NCBI GenBank assembly: GCA_015501585.1
Contig: JADNRY010000079.1
Span: 62,001 to 126,000, forward strand
Source: Rhodocollybia butyracea
Taxonomy: Eukaryota > Basidiomycota > Agaricomycetes > Agaricales > Omphalotaceae
DNA length: 64,000 bases
Direction of reading: 5' to 3'
Part shown: positions 61,101 through 64,000 of the stretch, piece by piece
Numbering within the stretch: position 1 is the stretch's first letter
Layout of the letters: every line of letters starts with the position of its first letter
Position numbers and translations under genes: made by a program
Notes under the pieces: model-generated
Seen by the model: the letters and a program-made list of their open reading frames with translations, nothing else
The model's database searches: none
What the model was told of the DNA's origin: nothing

Positions 61101-62640
61101 ATGGTTAGCCCCAATGGAGAAAGAGTTCAACACGCTCAAGGAAAAGGAGTGTTGGGAGCTAGTGCCGCTGCCGCCAAATGCCAATCTTACCGGGGGAAGG
61201 TGGACATACGCCATCAAATTTGACGCCGACGGCAACCTCCTGAAGCGAAAAGCTAGGTATGTTGCACAGGGATACACTCAGATCCAAGGGCTGGACTACG
61301 ACCAGACGTATGGAGGGGTAGCTCGCATGGAGTCGGTCCGACTTGTGCTGGCAATTATGGCAGTACTAAAACTATCCATCTTCCAAGTGGACTTCACAGC
61401 AGCTTTCCTCAATAGCCCAATAACACACGACGTGTACATGAAACAGCCGGAGGGATTTGTCAAACCCGGGACTGAACACCTAGTATGCAAGCTCAAGAAA
61501 TCAATCTACGGCACAATGCAGGGTAGCCACGACTGGCAGGAGACGCTAGCTGCAGGGTATAAGGAAGACGGATTTGTGACATCACGAGCCGACCCTTGCA
61601 TCCGATACCGCCGTGAAGGTGGGGAGTACACCATCACCAGCACGTATGGCGACGATGTTTGTGGAGGGTCATCGACGGAGACAGGACGCGTCAGAGCTAT
61701 CGACGACCTCGGAAAGCGATGGGAGGCAAATGAAGTACACACCAAGGTACTCCTAGGAATGACCATCACGCAGAACCCAGTCACAAAGGCGATTACAATA
61801 TCTCAGAAGGCATACTTCATACGGATGCTAACACATTTCGGACTGGATAACGTACGGCGACGCAACACACCAATGCCGCCAAATGTTACACTCACTGAGT
61901 CGCCCAACCCACTACCAGAAGAAGAAGTCGCCTTCATGAAAGACAAACCATATCGCCCCATCGTCGGATCCTCAATGTGGGGTCAAGTATGCACGAGGCC
62001 AGACATGGCATACGCAGCGGGTAAGCTGGCGCGCTACCAACTCAACCCCGGGAGACAGCACTGGGAGTGCATAGAGTGGCTGGCCGGATACATCCTGCAC
62101 ACGCTCGACTACTCAATCACCTATCGCTGCCCATCCCCAACCAATAATGCTAAAGGCTCCGGGCTGAAACCGCACGGATACTCCGACTCGGACCACGGGG
62201 CATGCAAGGACACATATCGTTCTACATCAGGATACGTCTTCTTCATGGGAGGTGCACCCGTATCATGGAGCTCAAAGCGCCAGGCAACTGTCGCACTCTC
62301 GACAGTAGAGGCGGAGTACATTGCGCTCTCGCGCGCTACGCAGCAGGCCGTCTGGCTAATGTCTTTCCTTTCGGAGGTGGATCTGAAGCAGGCAGGGCCC
62401 GTGGAGATGATGGGAGATAACTTTGGATCGGTATGTCTCACTGAGAACTCGAAGAGACATGCGTTGGTGAAGCATATTGAGATGCGGCATCACTATGTTC
62501 GAGAAAAGGTAGCGAGTGGGGAAGTGAAGGTGGTGAGGATACGGTCGGGAGAGAACGTTGCGGATATATTTACCAAAGCGTTGAACGGTACAGTCCACTC
62601 GAAGATGGTTTCTATTCTTGGGTTAGATCGTACGGAGTAG
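58198..62640 (+). CDS. Copia gag-pol polyprotein, 1480 residues
   Basis: One open frame from ATG 58198. Gag with zinc knuckle CHNCGKPGHIARKCW (near residue 246); aspartic protease FLDSGASEHCW (383); pre-integrase WHRRLGHISIRRI (525). Integrase follows with HIDLFGP, LCTDGRSSF and NGVAERAFRTVMEGTRTML (catalytic Asp/Asp/Glu set). Reverse transcriptase runs from LWLAPMEKEFNTLKEKECWE through IFQVDFTAAFLNS to the catalytic box, which reads YGDD instead of the usual YVDD of copia. RNase H has YSDSDHGACKD, LSTVEAEYIALSRATQQ and MMGDNFGS. Ends NVADIFTKAL...ILGLDRTE. No frameshift separates gag from pol, as in other copia elements that encode one polyprotein. Confidence 0.96.
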   Translation: MSFGNSLNIPRLPDEKQLVGEDNWRPFKRDILFIVQSKGLAGYINGTIPRPQPTTYPTVYPQIQPTPLYSPTPCFEEWESRDRLVAGVVISNIVDPTGLGIDETKRASEIWQHLVKRFEKRDEARIHLADTSLCNEKFDSAESTMEDHEKKMRNLLKKVNDLGGTIPDAQFRRIVLASMPTEWKFYVLNTPGTSSADAFTYLHTLWIQKEEERKDGERDAKRVKALMAAHTPANPPPRSANQQPFTCHNCGKPGHIARKCWAKGGGMEGQGPKHGQLYKPKTEPRANTAETNDKDAPTPMATYVMSVKAHNDSGMSISVPKPVPSADTEGRQHNPILGNSVQRRVGGEDVDKDVPTHKIVTPEDCIACRGSTSLYSPSRPAIRTFLDSGASEHCWVQKSDFIEYEEVHGQGGSSAISGDAGKFQINGIGTIQFITRVGDNERKIQLKAVKHTPSFGHNLISVSTLDKKGMRGEWGDGVMTVRAPTGEVVLQGFGQRKMYEVEVLESGAVLANYSRSRDRPTDILTWHRRLGHISIRRILRMANRKLVDGLNISSRDIRGMCEDCLYGKATKRPFDEVLTHESEVLERVHIDLFGPARTQTRGGASYLMLCTDGRSSFRVPFYLSNKRKETGMKMLHEYRMMAETQTGKKLKTIRIDGGGELNNSLVDEYCAEHGILIEKVPHDSSAANGVAERAFRTVMEGTRTMLEDSGMPYSFWGEASSTFIYVDNLVPSARFPDTVPIEAWTQKRHDIAHLRPFGCDCWATLPRRRTDGKLGRQAVKGKLLGYMGRRGYRIWVPETKSIEESHDVMFEEGEPHRTREKMTVEDGGEDNVPTGNGYNDPEPNRQANDPAPAVQAPEVQQQIQVPHPHDEMNARNEPEAQVPPAPVPPEDNGPRRSARGHIPSQRLLESREYKEREERGRVTGEMWASEDGPNPLALIVESPYSFAASAGDLWVPASYKQAMKQPELWLAPMEKEFNTLKEKECWELVPLPPNANLTGGRWTYAIKFDADGNLLKRKARYVAQGYTQIQGLDYDQTYGGVARMESVRLVLAIMAVLKLSIFQVDFTAAFLNSPITHDVYMKQPEGFVKPGTEHLVCKLKKSIYGTMQGSHDWQETLAAGYKEDGFVTSRADPCIRYRREGGEYTITSTYGDDVCGGSSTETGRVRAIDDLGKRWEANEVHTKVLLGMTITQNPVTKAITISQKAYFIRMLTHFGLDNVRRRNTPMPPNVTLTESPNPLPEEEVAFMKDKPYRPIVGSSMWGQVCTRPDMAYAAGKLARYQLNPGRQHWECIEWLAGYILHTLDYSITYRCPSPTNNAKGSGLKPHGYSDSDHGACKDTYRSTSGYVFFMGGAPVSWSSKRQATVALSTVEAEYIALSRATQQAVWLMSFLSEVDLKQAGPVEMMGDNFGSVCLTENSKRHALVKHIEMRHHYVREKVASGEVKVVRIRSGENVADIFTKALNGTVHSKMVSILGLDRTE

Positions 62641-62646
62641 GGGGGG

Positions 62647-62928
62647 TGTTGGAGTATTACTCCGTACGTACGAGGTGCAGTACACCTTGCTTTGACATCT
62701 CTTTATTGGTATACGCCGTTAGCTTACTAGATACTGTACAGTTGGTACTATACCACGCTAGACGGCGTCTCCGAGCTCCCTCAGTTGGTTTTCATTACCC
62801 ACTGAGGTGAGCTCGTTCTTATTTATTCTGTTTCTCTAACTTACGATATATTCTAGTTTAATTCGTTCCTACAGGTATATACAATATAGTTGGTTTTCAT
62901 TACCCACTGAGTTTAATTCGTTCCTACA
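62647..62928 (+). repeat. Right LTR of young copia element
   Basis: 282 bp, identical to the left LTR by eye, preceded by a ggggggg purine tract after the stop codon. Confidence 0.95.
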
Positions 62929-63544
62929 GATGGCTTACGAAGCAGGTGGGTTAATGTATGTTCTTTGAGCTCAGTCATTCATTCAGAATTACTCTTTCTT
63001 ACCAGTAATCCTGACTCTGATGTTGATCCCTGGCCTTGCATATTGTGTGTTATTTCTCTCATTCTCGACCATGGCCTTGTTCTCAGTCTCTACCTCATAA
63101 TGTAGTCCGCTCAAGAAATTGGTCAGCCTTGACCACTGTATTTTATCGAGACGGTAAGGGCTAACTATTTTAATCATGATTTAACTGAGATTGTTTGATT
63201 TCTAGGTATCACTTACTACCTGATTCTTTTCGGTGAATCTCTACAGTTGTACCCTTCTCATTTAACTGTGGTACTTACTATCAACATCAGGGCTGTCAGT
63301 GGCAAATTTGCTCACTGTTCTACTACTGCCGGTTTGTCCTTGAATCCTCAAACTAGTCACGTCAGCTCATCCTTTGGCGCAGCATGATCTCCAGAACCTT
63401 TTCATTTCGTATCAGCGAGTGATGCAGACCATGGTGACCAGCAGAGTCATCCTCCATTTGCGAAGTCAGTCACGCAAACCACCAACCATCTCAGCACTTG
63501 TGATCAGTGTTACTACATGTCTCACTGAGACTGTAGGAAGGTAG

Positions 63545-63784
63545 CAGTACATTCAGGGTAAACTACAAGTCAGTACTCATGGTGCATGAGGCTACGTGAG
63601 AGTCTCTGATTGTCCGCTGTAGGATAGTAACAGTAAATCAAATAGTGCCGATATCATAATAAAATCGTAGGTTAGGGGCCTGGGGGAGTAGGAAGGTGGA
63701 AACTGAGGCTAGAACAGCCTGAGTCCAAGTCTGGTTCCGGATCAGGAAGAGACACTCAATCATTGAAAGAGATGCAAAAAGATA
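63545..63784. other. Spacer between gene K and the E2 gene
   Basis: Convergent intergenic region holding 3' flanks of both genes. No further signal recognised. Confidence 0.4.
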
Positions 63785-63970
63785 TCAATGATGACGCCAG
63801 ATGAAATACTTTAACATGTGTACAGTAGCACGCCCATGCAACTCTGTCTGTCCACTCCCGACTGACTCTTTCTCGTTCTCCTTGTAGTACTTCGCTACAT
63901 CTGTGACGAGCGGATCGTCGGGATTGGGGACGCTAAGTAAGGCCTGTACGGACAACAAGACTGTCCGAAT
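63785..63970 (-). CDS. Ubiquitin-conjugating enzyme E2, last exon (gene continues beyond window)
   Basis: Minus strand, after an acceptor cag at 63973-63971: [35 protein letters not shown] is the C-terminal helix region of E2 enzymes, most like the Ubc13/UBE2N group (IRTVLLSIQALL, PNPDDPL). The catalytic Cys would be in upstream exons outside the window. Beyond KENEKE the frame runs [20 protein letters not shown] to a TGA at 63785, which does not resemble the usual E2 end (EARxWTxxYA). Either an intron follows KES (a GTCGGG donor is present) or the C-terminus is altered. Confidence 0.75.
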   Translation of the reverse strand: MRTVLLSVQALLSVPNPDDPLVTDVAKYYKENEKESVGSGQTELHGRATVHMLKYFIWRHH

Positions 63971-64000
63971 CTGATGAGCGGGTGACCCGCTTATCTTTGT

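Larger units (their letters stand above)
57851..62928 (+). mobile_element. Young, apparently intact Ty1/copia retrotransposon
   Basis: 5078 bp with 282-bp LTRs (57851-58132, 62647-62928) that look identical base for base, and a perfect 5-bp target duplication GATGG (57846-57850, 62929-62933). It has a single uninterrupted gag-pol frame, a primer-binding site directly after the left LTR and a G-run purine tract before the right LTR. These features indicate a very recent insertion and possible activity. Confidence 0.96.
56943..63544 (+). pseudogene. DUF6533 gene K, split by a copia insertion
   Basis: Left part 56943-57850, right part 62929-63544. Start MTVHLTLEEVVQLLDDRTLIS; microexon 57078-57087 (TATGTTGTTT). 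Intron 3 (57304-57352) has donor GCAAGG, the standard GC type, where the paralogues have GAAAGG. The copia element interrupts the codons for WVILM-AYEAG; removing it and one GATGG restores the frame into the GTGGGT donor. The later exons are otherwise open, provided the GTGTGT intron ends at gtag rather than ttctcag (the latter meets a TAA). Apart from the insertion it looks as intact as its paralogues. Confidence 0.85.

Noticed and set aside
58374..62598. Numerous 60-130-codon minus-strand frames opposite the intact copia polyprotein
   Set aside because: Shadows of a continuous 1480-codon frame with all copia domains.

Overview
The window is nuclear DNA of a filamentous basidiomycete, most likely an Agaricomycete. 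Genes carry many introns of about 45-65 bp, DUF6533-type membrane proteins form a tandem family, and Ty1/copia retrotransposons with short LTRs are present. No prokaryotic features, tRNA, rRNA or CRISPR array were seen. All exon structures were read by eye from splice signals and frame continuity; none is confirmed by transcripts.

Layout. 0-4.8 kb: the 3'-truncated end of an auxin-efflux-carrier-like transporter (minus strand), then a complete NYN-domain gene (plus). 5.2-24 kb: six DUF6533 genes (A-F, plus strand), each followed or preceded by a decayed copy of the NYN gene's 3' half, so the duplicated unit is [NYN 3' part + DUF6533 gene]. 23.8-30 kb: a ~3.1-kb unit duplicated head to tail, each copy holding a complete Old-Yellow-Enzyme gene on the minus strand plus hybrid scraps of OYE and DUF6533 tails. 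30.1-33.2 kb: a glycine-rich RRM protein and an atypical homeodomain protein. 33.6-45.2 kb: DUF6533 genes H, I and J, more NYN relics, and a 5'-truncated relic of the homeodomain gene. 45.3-55.1 kb: an old copia element containing an inverted pol duplication, two foldback copies and a nested non-autonomous LTR element. 56.9-63.5 kb: DUF6533 gene K, split by a young, apparently intact copia element. 63.8-64 kb: the last exon of a ubiquitin-conjugating E2 gene on the minus strand.

The DUF6533 array is the main content. Nine of ten copies can be read as open ~280-residue multi-pass membrane proteins with a shared 12-exon structure. That structure includes a 10-nt microexon and an intron whose donor reads GA (GC in K) and which is cleanly absent in F. 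Most copies share an upstream block with a short palindrome and an ATAAATAG box. The function of DUF6533 proteins is not known to me. The array, its splicing peculiarities and the linked homeodomain gene are the parts most worth follow-up.
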